64,000 nt of DNA from Odobenus rosmarus divergens (GCF_000321225.1 NW_004451515.1:708349-772348); one strand, 5' to 3'. Numbered from the stretch's first letter, positions 23,150 through 35,300 are shown. Made by a program: numbers and translations. Notes: a model not told the origin generated them from the sequence alone.

Positions 23150-24983
23150 CAGCCCCGTCAATCACCTGCCATGTTGTACAGAAGGACAAGGGTGGTCAGG
23201 TGTGGACCGTGGGGAGCAGACGTGGCCACAGGGGCAGTGGTAACAGGGGCAGGAAACTGGAATGAGGAATTTCAAAGATAAAATTTACCTAATTTGCAAT
23301 TTTACTAAAAAATGCCAATGGTGCCAAATAACCCCTTAGCAGATGTATTTGGTTTTGCTGACAGTTTTTTAAAAAGATGTCACACAATTGAATCTTCCAG
23401 AAGTGTTTTAGACGATCTTTTTCCGAGAACTTTTTTCACTGAATACAAAAGATTATAGAGAACAATACCAAGCACTCATATTCACACCACACTGAAATGG
23501 GTTGTTCATTTTCTAGGAAACATAACCACAAGGTATGAACCACGATGATCATGCCTGTTTGGCTTTTCTTAGAGATTTGTGTGACCAGGGATCTGTATTT
23601 GGGTAGTGCCCAGCCGTATTGGTTGGCAAAAAGTTGAAGTTCTTGTATAGTGGTTGGCAAATATCCCTCGCCCTGGGCCCTTCCCTGGGACTCCTGCACC
23701 TGTCCACAACCCAGCGCCTGAAGAGTCAGCACTTGGCCAAAGCCCAGGGCCCCGGGAATCTAGGTTCCTGCCCCACCAGCCCTCTGGAGCTCCCCAGGGC
23801 ACGATGCCATACCTGCTTCTTCGACCACAGCAGCCTGAACTCCATGTCAGTGGGGCGCACGTTTCCAGCCCCCAGCCCCACTCCCAGAGGCTGTCGGTGC
23901 CCTTGCCTGCGGCCACCGATCTGGAGTTGCCCTCCCATGGCCCACATGGAGGAACTGCAGGCTCTGAGGGACCGACAGTTAGAGGCGGGAGAAGTGGGTA
24001 CCCATGTGAAAGGAGGAGATGATATAGGGCGGCCCAGATCTGTGCGGTGTAGGACCCTCCTTCCATAGTCTCTGCTGAATTTCACCTCCCTTGAATGGAA
24101 CACATACTACAACTCCTTAAGCCCCAGCCCATCACCAGCATGAATAATCTTAATTTAATTAATAGAAAGGAGAGTTGACATTTAGCAATCTGGCAACAGA
24201 GCCCACACGCTCAGCCAAGCGTGCTGCCCTACCTCTCACCTGCCTGAAACATTCGACTTGACCTAACTAAACATGACATTCCCAGGAACAATTTTCAATA
24301 ATGTTGTCAATAATTAGAGATATGGAATATATAGAAAGCTCAGATAATTTCATAAGGCCTAGAAAATGGTTAATTGCTGTTAGGCTAGCAGAATCTGAGA
24401 AGAGATCAGCATCATTTATAATATCACCAACATTCAGAAAGATGTTCCACTTATGGAAGCTGCAAGTTACCTAATTTAGGGAATTTAATAGGGAAATTGC
24501 CGGAAGAGCCTGACGCTATTTCCTGCATCATATCATGGCCCGGACAGGGGCATCACTTCAAGAGGGTCAGCCACATCAAACCAGAGCCTGCGCCAACAGT
24601 TCCTAAACGTGAACAACTAATTTGGAAACTATCAGGTGTGTTTGATGAACCATTTGTGCTACAACAGGGAGAATAAAAGAGAGTATATGTTTTAATTTAT
24701 TCTGTCATTCTGAAGAATGACAGACTTAAAGTAACTCAAGTTCTGCTTCTTCATCTTTATAATCATTGCGCCATCATTGTCCATTTCAAGTCTATTGTTT
24801 AAAAGCAGGAGGACTCACCCAAGGGTTGGAGACATGAATTGCTCACCAAGCCTGAATGATTTTGGGTAGTTGTGAACTTCCTCTCCAAATGAATGTATAC
24901 ACGGAGTCCCCATGGGCTGGGGGCCAACCTTAGAACTGGGTGCTCCCAAAGTAACTTCCAGGTAGAATATAATATTCATTTCT
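23150..24983. other. Intergenic; candidate conserved AT-rich element at 24130-24500
   Basis: No gene. Open frames at 23.6-24.1 kb on both strands overlap one another and carry no known motif. From about 24.13 kb the sequence becomes AT-rich with repeated TAATTA cores and no recognisable repeat. Confidence 0.4.
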
Positions 24984-25000
24984 TAAAGGATAAGAAATTA

Positions 25001-25178
25001 GGGTGCCTGAGTGGCCCAGTCGGTTGGCATCTGCCTTGGACTCAGGTCGTGATCCAGGGGTCCTAGGATGGAGCCCCATATTGGGCTCCCTGCTCAGCGG
25101 GGAGTCTGCTTCCCCCTCTGCCCCTCATGCTGGCTCTCTCTCTCTCTCTCAAATAAATAAATAGAATCTTTAAAAAAA
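25001..25178 (+). mobile_element. Carnivoran SINE
   Basis: Diverged full-length copy. Perfect 17-bp target-site duplication TAAAGGATAAGAAATTA at 24984-25000 and 25179-25195. Confidence 0.97.
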
Positions 25179-25744
25179 TAAAGGATAAGAAATTAAAACA
25201 AGCTAATTTGACGTTTACATGTATGTTACAACAGTAACCTAGCGATTGTTTATGACTTAAGCCAACAAAACATTTTTGTCAAGGAGTATGTTATCACTGC
25301 CATGGTTCAGAATTGCTTATTGCTGATGCATGGTGATCGTGAAAAGTCTGTTTTTATTCGGTTTTGTTGTTGCTGTTGACACCTCATACTTGAGTCAGTG
25401 TACCCCCTTGCCGACTGTGCCCACCACTCACCACTGCCCCGCTCAGAAGTGTTCCAGCTTAGATGATACTTTATTTGGCCAATAATTTATTTGCATCTTT
25501 GTTTTTGCTTAGATAGGGACTGGGGGGAAAGGAAATGGCCCTCAGGTACCAGCGGGAGAGGAGGGAAGCATGGAGCTGCACCGAGAACCACCAAAGGCCC
25601 AGAACCCTTGAGGCACAGCCCTGCGCCTTTGGTCATCTGTCTCCATGGAACTGCCACCCTGGCCCTGCTTCTCGCTCTTGAGGTCACCGGGGAGAAAATT
25701 AAGCCTCTTTCACATGACAACCCTCCAAGTATTAGAAGAGGGCT

Positions 25745-26150
25745 TGTTATGGGTTGAATTGTATCCCCCCCCAAAAAAAGATGCTGAAATCTTAACCCCC
25801 AGTACCTGTAAGTATCTTATTTGGGAATAGGGTCTTAGCAGATGAGCAAGTAAAATGAGGTCATTGTGGAGTGGGCCCTAATTTAATATGACCGTGTCCT
25901 CATCAAGGGGGGAGATTAGGACATAGTGAGCACACCATGTGAAGATAAAAACACAGAGAGGTCTGATGTGTCTACAAGCCAAGGAAGGCCGAAGATCGCC
26001 AGTAGATCACCAGAGGCGAGGAGAGAGGCACAGAAGAAGGAGCCAAACCTACCAACACCTCGATCTTGGCTTTCTAGCCTCCGGAACCGTGCAACAATAC
26101 ATTTCCATTGCGCCAGAAGTTGGCTATGGCAGCCCTAGGAAACTAACACA
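25745..26150 (+). mobile_element. Solo ERVL-MaLR LTR (MLT1/MST-like), complete with 5-bp duplication
   Basis: Starts TGTTATGGGTTGAATTGTAT and ends GAAACTAACACA, so it keeps the TG...CA termini. Flanked by the perfect 5-bp direct repeat GGGCT (25740-25744 and 26151-26155). Internal landmarks are the 'gggtcttagcagatgagcaa', 'gggccctaatttaatatgac', 'cacctcgatcttggctttct' and 'ggcagccctaggaaacta' segments of the MaLR LTR consensus. No internal retroviral sequence is attached, so it is a solo LTR left by recombination. Confidence 0.85.
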
Positions 26151-26729
26151 GGGCTCTTGCCTCATTTCCCCCAATCCAACCAGCTCTTTCCTCAAGCCTC
26201 ACCTGGCTCTCCCATCTCCCTGTGTTTGAGTCTCTTCCGGCTGATGGCCAGTTGCCCCCAAATTCACAACTCAACACAATTCCCGCAGTGGGAATTATAC
26301 CGAGGCCATTGGTGTCTGGGCCCCACATCAGGTGAATTCTACCGTCCAGCCTCATCTCGTGGACCATATTGTTACATTTGGCCCATAAGGCTGGCGTATT
26401 TCCTCTTCCTGTTTCTCTCGCTCATCCACAGCTGACCCACCCTCACTAGGCGCTGAAGCCTGCTTACCCCGACTGAAGTCTTCGGTAGGGAATTGGAAGA
26501 AACCATCAGCCTCTTTAGGGATATTTTTGCATGTTCAGGAAGTCCAGAGATGGTCAAGCTGGGGCTAGCGTAGCCTTCCTTGGTGTCGGGGACCTAGGAA
26601 CCTCTTATATTGTTCTCTCCCAGCCAGGCTGCCCTGCTCAGCATCAACTTGTGGTACAGCGGCAACTGTGTCCTGTCCTCATTTCCTGGCACAAGGCTCC
26701 TAATACCTCTTAGGACTTCCTGAGTGGTA

Positions 26730-27477
26730 GGGGTGATGGGAGCGTCTTTTGTTATTCATAACAAGCCCCTTTAGACCATACACGAGTCTACGCTAATGAG
26801 GTGACTCTTGGTGGCCCCCTAGATAGCTTCAGGATGGACAGCTAGCTGCCAGAGGAACCAGCCATGTGATTAGAGGAGTGGACCTTTCTGCCCACCCCCC
26901 ACACTCCAGCGAGGGGCAGGGGCTGGAGGTGGAGTGCAGTCACCAGTTGATTATGATTTAATCAATCATGCCAACGTGATGGAATGTCCATTAAAAGTCC
27001 TCAATGACAGGATTCGGAGTGCTTCCAGATCGTGGGCACATCCACACGCTGGGGGGGTGGGATGCCCCAACGCCTTGGGGGCAGAAGCTCCTGGGCTTGG
27101 GACCCTTCCAAATTTCACCCTGTGTACCTCTTCTCCTGGCCATCCACTAGTACCCTTTATCATACCCTTTATAATAAACCAGTAATAGTAAGTGAAGTGC
27201 TTTCCTGAGTTCTGTGAGCCATTCTAGCAAATTGCCAAAACCGAGGGGGTCATGGGAACCCCCGATTTGTAGCCAGTTGGTCAGAAGCTCAGGTGACAGC
27301 CTGGGACTTGTGACTGGCATCTGAGGTGGGGGCAGCCTCATGGGACGGAGCCCTTACCCTGTGGGATCTGACACCGACCCCAGGTCAGTAACGTCAGAGC
27401 TGAACTGAATGGCAGGACACCAAGTTGGTGTCCAGAGAACCGGAGAATTGGTTGGTGTGGGAAACCAAACCCATACG
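26730..27477 (+). mobile_element. ERVL-class LTR (MER21-like), non-coding remnant
   Basis: The order 'ctaatgaggtgactcttggt', 'gattatgatttaatcaatca', 'ccattaaaagtcctcaatga', 'ttataataaaccagtaatag', 'ctgagttctgtgagccattc' and 'gacttgtgactggcatctga' is a well-known ERVL-type LTR layout, including its own AATAAA. The family name is uncertain and the 5' boundary approximate. Confidence 0.65.
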
Positions 27478-27479
27478 TT

Positions 27480-27497
27480 TGGTGTCATAAGTGCTGT
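27480..27497 (+). other. tRNA-Leu-like primer-binding site after the LTR
   Basis: TGGTGTCATAAGTGCTGT directly follows the LTR end and resembles the complement of a tRNA-Leu 3' end (TGGTGTCAG...), the primer type of ERVL elements. It implies that a little internal sequence remains to the right. It is degraded and no coding frame is present. Confidence 0.5.
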
Positions 27498-27904
27498 GAG
27501 TAAAAACAGTGGAGAAAGTGGGAAGAGGGCACACAGTGTCTTTTTAAGAACACATCTCTCACCTCCATTTCTGCTTGTGTCCCACCGGCCCACACCGAGA
27601 CAGATAGCTCTTTTATACGTGGACTTGAAAACTTACCACTGGAAATGTTAACTGAGAAAGTGGGAATTATTTTGGAAAAATACAAAACAGGCTTAAAGGC
27701 TAGGCCGTGTGGAGGCAGTCTGGGGCTTGTAACTTTGGATGCCTCTCCTAAGAGATGTGGGGAATTTATTTGTAAAGTAAGTGTACTAGTCAGGATTAGG
27801 TTCCACTGTAACAGAAAACCCCAAAGTAACAGTGGTTTGGTCCTGTTTCCCATTTCTGGGCGTATTAAGTAACAGTAATACTACCGTGGACTGGAGGCCT
27901 GCTG

Positions 27905-28075
27905 CGTGCCGGGTGGGGGCCTCGACACTTTACATTTCCTCTTCACAAGACCCTGTAAAGGAGGCCCCCGCTTTACAAGAGAAGGGACTCAAGCCCAGAG
28001 AAGGTAGGTCACTTGCCCAAGGTCACACAGCTTCTTCGTGGTAGTGGCTGCATGAATCCAAAGCTCTCCCCACTC
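27905..28075 (-). mobile_element. MIR element (antisense)
   Basis: 'cacttgcccaaggtcacaca', preceded by 'gaagggactcaagcccagag' and 'cctcttcacaagaccctgta', is the antisense MIR. Confidence 0.8.
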
Positions 28076-28599
28076 TGCTGCCTGCCCTTCGGGGGACAGA
28101 TGCCACCCCCACTGCTCCCCCATCAGCATAAGGGAGGAAGGTCATCACCCAGCTAACTGTACGGTTGACAGAAGCATGTTTTTGCAGAGTGGCTTTCAGA
28201 ACATATGTGTTAAGGGTTGAAAACTCAAACTGAAATGCGTTTCCACACTCATCCCCCACACTGGTCTTCCTGTTAATTTGTTTAAATCCCACAAAGGAAC
28301 ATATTTTGGTTGTGCTTTTGGTTCACCAAGTACAACTAATCAGCACATCCACTCACTCAGATACACATCAATGCCAAGGACTTCTGAGTCAAGACACTGT
28401 GGAATGATGAGTCTGCAGGCCCTCCCGGCCTCCCCCGCGCAGTCCCCTTTTCCTCCGCAGTACGATGTTTTGGCTCTGAACCTGGCACAAGGCTTTCTAT
28501 AGTATCTTTCTTTCTCCACGAACTATGGTCAAGAAGTCGTGAAGAGCATGGGCGATAAGGAAGCTTTGCAGGTCTGGGAGCTCAGCAGCTCACAAACCA

Positions 28600-28745
28600 C
28601 ACTAACCCGACTCTCACGACAATCCATGAGAGCAGACACCTGCCTACCACACAGAGAAGTTCAGAGACATCAAGTCATTTGCCCCATGTCACACAGCCCG
28701 ACAATTAACAGAGGTAGGACTCAAACCCAGGACTTGTGACTCTAA
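28600..28745 (-). mobile_element. MIR element (antisense)
   Basis: 'catttgccccatgtcacaca' and 'taggactcaaacccaggact' are the antisense MIR 5' half. Confidence 0.75.
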
Positions 28746-30372
28746 GAACAGAGCTTGTTCTCATCGCCAGGAAATTCCTCCTCAATGACTCCCTCTTCCC
28801 ATTCCCTTCTGTCCAGCGCAGCAGAAGTCCTCGTTTGGGGACTTCCAGATTTAAGGCTCATCTGCGGGCTCAAGCCCGCAGGGTGTCAGGAGCGGGGGCT
28901 GACAAGGGGATCTGGTGTCGGTGGGCTAGAGGTGCCAGGAGACAAGAGAGAGAAGGGGAAGAGACCCACAGAGACAGAGAAACAGAGTCGGATCCAGAAA
29001 AAGAGTGAGCAAGATAACGGAGATACACAAGAATCCTTCTGGGGACATCCTTGAGAAGACGTGATTCAAAGAAGCTCATGATCTAGCTAAGGAGCTAAGA
29101 TAAGACACGGGAAGAAATGAGGTCTAGGATACACGAAACCAAATGTGTGTCAGCCCCACGGGTGACAGAGGAGGACTGAGTGGGGGAGGGTGGGCTGAAG
29201 CTGGCCTTCCTGGACTTGAATGGGGCCCAGTGGGAGGACAAAGAAAAGACCAGCCTGAAGCAGGGGTGAGGCCCCGTGTTCCCCCAGCCCTGGGGCAGAA
29301 GCCTGCAGAGTGCTCCAGGGCGTGGGTGTTGCCATGATGAATGTAATCCGTTTGTGGATATTTCCGGCGGTCCCGGGACATAGCGCCGCACTCCATCTCC
29401 CTTGTGCTGCTGTAGCCGTAGGCGGATACCCCTAGTTTGCAGGCATTCTTATACCACGCCGTATTACAGGATGGGATTTTTTTTTTCCCCTGCCACTGTG
29501 CTAAGACAGCCCCAGAACTGCCCTCCTGCTTCTTTCCAGCTCCGTGATGTGGAAATTTGTGCCCTGATCGTGTAGTTGAGGAAACGTAGGGAAATTAAGG
29601 TTTAGAAGCTTATTCTGACCTTTTCAAATGTACTAGGGGGCCTAGACAGGTCTGCACACCCCACAATGACTCTCAAATACAGTGAGCAATCTCTCTTTTA
29701 TGTGCTGTGGGGAATTGTCCGGGTTTCGGATGGACTGGTGTTTGCCGGGGGGAGGACAGTGTCCTCTAGCAGTGACCTCCATGTCCCCCCGGCCCGAGAT
29801 GGCCAAGCAGACACGAGACTGAGAAGTGGACTGAGCCATGAAAGCCCCCTAACCCTTGACCTCATCCTAACCTCGTCTTCAGCTGTGGACCTTGACTTGG
29901 GCATTCCTTCCCTCTTGACCACTTCAGTGTTGCTTAGCAAGTTTGCACCTGTGATCACAGTGTCCATGTGATCTCAACGGAGCTTGAAATACATTGAAAT
30001 AGGCTATCAAAGACCCACCCATGCACAGAGAATGAATTCTGAGACGCCGTTGTACTTGTGTACGAGGAGAACCAATCAACAGTGCTGACTAAATGAGTCA
30101 AAAGGAAAAAGCTCCTTATCGACAGAGGAGAAAACCGCAAAGACAAGGTGCTTTGAATTTTAGGCAGGAAATGTACAGACACATTTTATATAAAATGTTG
30201 AGCTATAGAAGAATGGGAATACCTTTGTGTTTGAAAATACCATTTTGCAGAGCTGCCAGACAGCCTGTAACGTAAATCAGCCTGCAGTCAGTGTTAGTTT
30301 CGAACCTGTTCAAACTGAATCTCAAAAGCAAAACTAAACTTGGACAGCTTCATATTCTAATACAGTTTAAAG
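28746..30372. other. Intergenic, unrecognised
   Basis: No gene. A weak MIR-like scrap may lie near 29.57-29.62 kb. A small CpG cluster with an ETS-like core (TTTCCGGCGG) is at about 29365. Minus-strand frames near 29.1-29.4 kb are GC-rich chance frames. Confidence 0.45.
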
Positions 30373-30384
30373 AGCTCACTTCTG

Positions 30385-30553
30385 GGGGCACCTGGGATGC
30401 TCAGTCGGCTAGGTATCAGACTCTTGATTTAAGTTCAGGTCATGATCTCAAGGTGGTGAGATCGAGCCCCGCGTCGGGCTCCGTGCTCAGCGTGGCGTCT
30501 GCTTATCCCTCCTCCACCCCCTCCTTGAATGCTCTCAAATAAATAAATAAATA
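30385..30553 (+). mobile_element. Carnivoran SINE (diverged)
   Basis: GGGGCACCTGGGATGCTCAG head with an altered A box; GAGATCGAGCCCCGC B box. Flanking repeat CTCACTTCTG / TTCACTTCTG. Confidence 0.93.
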
Positions 30554-31078
30554 GTTCACTTCTGACTTGCTCACCATGCCAGTTTTCTTCTAGAGAGAAT
30601 AATATGCACATTCTTGGAAGTGCAGGGCGACAAGAGTGTACCTTCTGTTATTGCTGTCATTGGCTTTTGTTATTGTTGCTGCATCTACTGCATGAGGATG
30701 CATGAGTGTTCATCTTCTAAGCCCCGTGTGCAATTCAGAACCACACCACCTCTCTCTCCCTCTCTCTGGAGCCCAAGCACACTTCCCAGTCAGTGACACA
30801 CGCTGTCCTTACGTAATGAGACCACTAGCATTCCCTACTGTGTGTGTGACACACAGCGTGACACAGGACACTGAAACCGGGTCACGGGCTTTGGGCTCAG
30901 TACATGGCCCACAGCTCCTTATCACTTCAACAAAATGAGCACAGTTGCCCTTGTTTTGTCTTCAAAGCATTACAGAGCTGAAAGGCATACTTAACCCCAC
31001 CACGTCTCGGGAAGACCAGGCAGATCTTCGGACCTCCTCTTGTACAGTCAGTTTTGAGTTAGAAATACATTACTGCTG

Positions 31079-31272
31079 GGGTGCCTGGGTGGCTCAGTTG
31101 GTTAAGTGTCTGACTTCGCCTCAGGTCATGATCCCAGGGTCCTGGGATCAAGCCCCGCATCGGGCTCCCTGCTCACACTCAGTGGGGAGTCTGCTTGACC
31201 CTCTCTCTCTGCCTCTGCCCCTCCCCCTGCTTGTGTTCTCTCTCTCTCAAATAAAATCTTAAAAAAAAAAAA
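31079..31272 (+). mobile_element. Carnivoran SINE
   Basis: Full-length, with a small CACACTCAG insertion in the CTCAGTGGGGAG segment. Short flanking repeat ATTACTGCT / ATTACTACT. Confidence 0.95.
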
Positions 31273-31438
31273 TTACTACTACATGCTAGCAGCTAATATG
31301 TCAACTTTATATGACTTTCCAGAATAGCATTGCCCAAAAGAACTTTCTTGATGGTGGAAATGTGGCTATTGAGCACTTGAAATGTGGCTAGGATAACTGA
31401 ACATAATTTTATTAAATTTAATTAAAATCTTCATTTTA

Positions 31439-31620
31439 GGGGTGCCTGGGTGTTTCAGTTGGTTAAGCATCTGCCTTTGGCTCAGGTCATGATCTCAGGG
31501 TCCTGGGATCGAGTCCCGCATCGGGCTCCCTGCTCAGCGGGGAGCCTGCTTCTCCCTCTCCCTCTGCCTGCCAATCCCCCTGCTTGTGCTGCCAAATAAA
31601 TAAATAAAATCTTTTTTTTA
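31439..31620 (+). mobile_element. Carnivoran SINE
   Basis: A box altered (TGTTTCAGTTGG), B box intact (GGGATCGAGTCCC). Flanking repeat AATCTTCATTTTA / AATGTTCATTTTA. Confidence 0.95.
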
Positions 31621-32276
31621 AATGTTCATTTTAATAGCTATACGTAGCTGATGTCCATATCGGACGGCATATTCTAGAACCAGCACCTTTCTGAACCTTT
31701 ATTTTTCCTTGGATTTCTCTGCCTCTTCGTTAAAGTACAAAAATGGCAACTTATGGATACAGCAAGGGTCCTTGTTCTCCCCATCCTCACCCCGACTCCC
31801 CCTGCCCTTTCTACCATTCCCCCTTCCACCCAAGTTCTCTAGAGTTTTCTAGGACCAAATATTATTTCTAATAACAGAGTTTTCTCACTCCAGTTATAAT
31901 CACAAATCCCTCTGGGGAAAAAGTCTTATACTGAAACAAATGGCCTATCCAAAGGTTTCAGAAAATTGCTTTTTAAAAACTCTTTGGAGTGGACTATGCA
32001 GGGAAATGAAATAAGTATCAGGTTGGTTTGAGTAAGTTATCACATAAGCCCCATGAGCTTCAGGGCATGTTTTGAGAAGGCTTTTTTCACGCTCCCAAAT
32101 AACAGACAAATTGTTGATATAATGAGTGATCGAAGGAGGGGGGTGGTCGGCAGCCTTCAGAGCAGGAAGGCCTCTGCAGGGAGGAGAATATTAATCAAGG
32201 CTTCCCGAGAGTGGGGAGCAAGCAGGAGAAAAACAAGCTTCTCCTTCATGGATAAGGCAGCGCCTGGATACGGTTC

Positions 32277-32415
32277 CAGCAGTTTCCCAAACTTTAATGT
32301 GCATGCACGCCATCTGGGGAATCATGTTAAAATGCAGATTCCCGTTCAGTGGGACCAGTGATGCTGAAGCCACTGGTGCAGAGACCACACTTGGTGTAGT
32401 GAGGTTTAAGGCCAC
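32277..32415 (+). mobile_element. MER5A hAT element
   Basis: 'cccaaactttaatgtgcatg', 'catctggggaatcatgttaa', 'aatgcagattcccgttcagt' and 'gagaccacacttggtgtagt' give the MER5A consensus nearly end to end. Confidence 0.8.
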
Positions 32416-32914
32416 AGTGCTCCTGAAGTCCATGGAGACAGTCCATTGAGAACAACCAGCAGGCCGTTCCAGGGCCCTGACCCCCCGCCCACCCCTGCCT
32501 GCTGAGGGCTAGGTTCTCTTGAAATCCTCATCTTGAAGCCTGTCTTCTAGGAAACCAGCCCTGCTTTATAAACGGACCTGCTGCCATTAGCAATCAACAG
32601 AACTTTGTGAAGTTGCCAGAACCCATCCAAGCACAGAGGACCAAAGCCCTGAGAGACCAGTGTCTCTCAGAGAGGCAGCAGTCTGAGTGAATGCTTCTGC
32701 TCCACAAACTCACCCTGGCTCACAAGGGGGCTGTGCTCAGTGGGGTAAGTACTAGAAAGCTACTGTTAGCACAAATCTAAGCCCCATCTTCCAGTCTTGT
32801 TTCATCAGGAATAATGTTGATATTTTCATTTGTTTCTTCTTGTTTCCTACTCTCTCTCACTTAATTTTGTCTTAACTGGGGATGAAATGGGTATAACTTC
32901 GCCCTCTGAAACCA

Positions 32915-33060
32915 CTTTACGTCCATCTATAAAACGAGGACATGAGCGTGCCCACACTCCTCAGTTTTGTGAGGATTAAGTTACTGCACAGGGGTTTCGC
33001 ACTGTCCCTCACAGGACAGGTGCTTACTAAATGCACGCTGTTATTACAGGTACTTTACAG
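32915..33060 (+). mobile_element. MIR fragment
   Basis: 'catctataaaacgaggacat', 'ttgtgaggattaagttactg' and 'acaggtgcttactaaatgca' are the MIR 3' half. Confidence 0.7.
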
Positions 33061-34665
33061 TGTTTGTTTCATGAATAAGTACAGTCTCCAGTGATGACAA
33101 TCCTCTTGACCTCCAGACCCAAGGCCTGCTTGATAGTTCCACTAGAAGCAAACATTTCATCTTTTCTCCAAAATCAGTTCCGCTCACCACCTTCTGTCAG
33201 AGACCACCAACTCAGAGCTATTTTTCCGCCTCCATATCCAGGTCCGATCACTTTTCAATTCTGCGTTCACAAAACCTCTTGAATTTTTGTCCTCATTGCC
33301 CCCACCCTCGTCACCTTGGGGTGACCCCACCTTGAGCTCCTCCTGCAAGAACTTCTCACCAGTCTTCTGCCCCCATCTGTCTCCTTCCCAACCCCATTAG
33401 AGAAACAGCCTCCACGGCAGTCTTTCCTAAGCACCACTGAAGAAATTCTAAACAATTCCAATAAGCAGTTCCAAAGGCTTTTTTTTAAGCAGGGGAGCAC
33501 TATTGGAAGGAAGTACATGGCTTCCCAAAGGATTCCTTGGGAAAAGTCCACCCACAATGCACCCTGACATTTTAGAAATTGCTCCACCATCAGTCATGGT
33601 ACTTTAGAGCCACGTCATAGGTACCGTGGGAGAGAGATGCAGACAGACCTTCGTTGCCTCGTCCACACTCAGGGAGCCCCTACTAGGGCTAGCCGGTGAG
33701 GCATTAACAGCTCAGTCTATTGAGGGAGAGCGTTAAGTCTCAGGTCAGATGAACCTGTTTCTCAGACAGCACTGGCTTTGTTTCGGTTTTTCCTTTACGT
33801 ATTTGTTGTGATTTTGTCATCAAGGAAAAAATCATTGCTTCTATGTCTTCATTACCTGTTAGGGATTTTAGGGCCTAGTATTATTTTGGAATTCACCTAG
33901 TTCAAAATAAAGACTTCCAAAGCAGCAAGTTCACTTGAAAATAGCAGTGACACTTGAGAATGAACATGTTCTATTTCTCGGATTTGAAGGTCAAAAAGTC
34001 TTAACCCAGTTGTTTGTTCCTTGGTTTAGAACAATTCCTCCAAGTCACCACTAGATGGCACTTGAGCCATGGTATGCTGAGACAGCTGGGTGGCGTTTAG
34101 GGCCACACCCCAAGGGCCTCATGGAGACTACCAGAATTTGGAAGGTGTTTCGGCCACTTTCTTAACCAATCCTAACAAGCATGTCACTCCAGAACTGACT
34201 ATTAAAGGCAAGAACAAAATACTAGATTATCATCAAAGCAATAGCAGAAAACCAAACAGGTGACTTGGAAGTTAATTCCATGTAAGAATCTGTCATGATT
34301 CTCCCTAGTCCCACCCTCTAGTTCCAGGCCCTCCCCTTGTGAAAATGACAGCTACTGCTGGTTGACTGCCTCCAAATCCCTCTGGCTTAGCACCTGGTCC
34401 CCACCTGTAGGCTCATGGCTGCTAAGACCCCGGCCTTCCCTCTGAGCCCAATTCTCCAAGGTGCTATCCTATAAGTATTCAGAAGCCATTCATTCACACA
34501 GGCTCTTCTTAACTCATCAAGCAGAAAAGTGGCTCGCTGCCAGACCTCAGTTCCTATAACCAAATACCAAATTAAAACATGGCTGCCACCCTCTTCTTCC
34601 TCTACCAGATTTTATGAACCAATTCTGAACTTTGGAGGGCAGACACTGGACACTTCCATGGATGT
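33061..34665. other. Intergenic, unique-looking, with a CTCF-like site
   Basis: No gene and no clear repeat. The minus-strand frame at 33.27-33.59 kb has no recognisable protein content. Confidence 0.5.
34048..34061 (+). promoter_or_regulatory. CTCF-like motif, perfect core match
   Basis: CCACTAGATGGCAC matches all 14 positions of the core CCASYAGRKGGCRS. It lies in non-SINE sequence. The motif match is seen; binding is inferred. Confidence 0.6.
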
Positions 34666-34678
34666 TAAAAACTTGTAG

Positions 34679-35087
34679 GTGAGCGCTATGAATCGTGTAA
34701 GACTGTTGAATCACAGACCTGTACCTCTGAAACAAATAATACATTATATGTTAAAAAAAAGAAGAAGAAGAAGATAGTAGGAAGGGAAAAATGAAGGGGG
34801 GGACATCGGAGGGGGAGACGAACCATGAGAGACTATGGACTCCGAGAAACAAACTGTGGGTTCTAGAGGGGAGGGGGGTGGGGGGATGGGTTAGCCTGGT
34901 GATGGGTATTAAAGAAGGAACGTACTGCATGGAGCACTGGGTGTTATGCACAAACAATGAAATCATGGAACACTACATCAAAAACTAATGATGTAATGTA
35001 TGGTGATTAACATAATAATAAAAAAATGAAAAAAAACTAATGATGTAATGTGATTAACATAATAAAATTAAATAAAATTAAATTTAA
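34679..35087 (+). mobile_element. Young carnivoran L1, 3'UTR only (5'-truncated)
   Basis: Holds the carnivoran L1 3'UTR landmarks: GAAGAAGAAG run, 'gagactatggactccgagaa', G-rich 'gaggggaggggggtgggggg', and 'catggagcactgggtgttat'. Ends in an AT-rich tail in which 'aactaatgatgtaatgt' is repeated. Flanking repeat AAAAACTTGTAG (34667) / AAAAACTTGCAG (35088). Confidence 0.88.
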
Positions 35088-35300
35088 AAAAACTTGCAGA
35101 TTTCTCAAGCAAGCAAATCCTGAATCTAGGCAAGTTTTCTTGACATCTCCTTCCTCAAGTAAAGAATTTTAAACATAAAACTACAGTTGGCAGACCTAAC
35201 CTTTTTTGTTGGGGAGTAGGGAATTCTCCCTGGGAGTAATGAAGTAACCAACACCCACATATTTTGAACAGTTCTACTCTCTGTCAAATATTAAGTTTCC

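Noticed and set aside
23569..24068. Open frames of 149 and 165 residues on opposite strands
   Set aside because: Mutually antisense, no domain, no start or splice support.
30093..30275. Small basic open frame
   Set aside because: 60 residues, AT-rich, no conserved motif or start context; likely chance.
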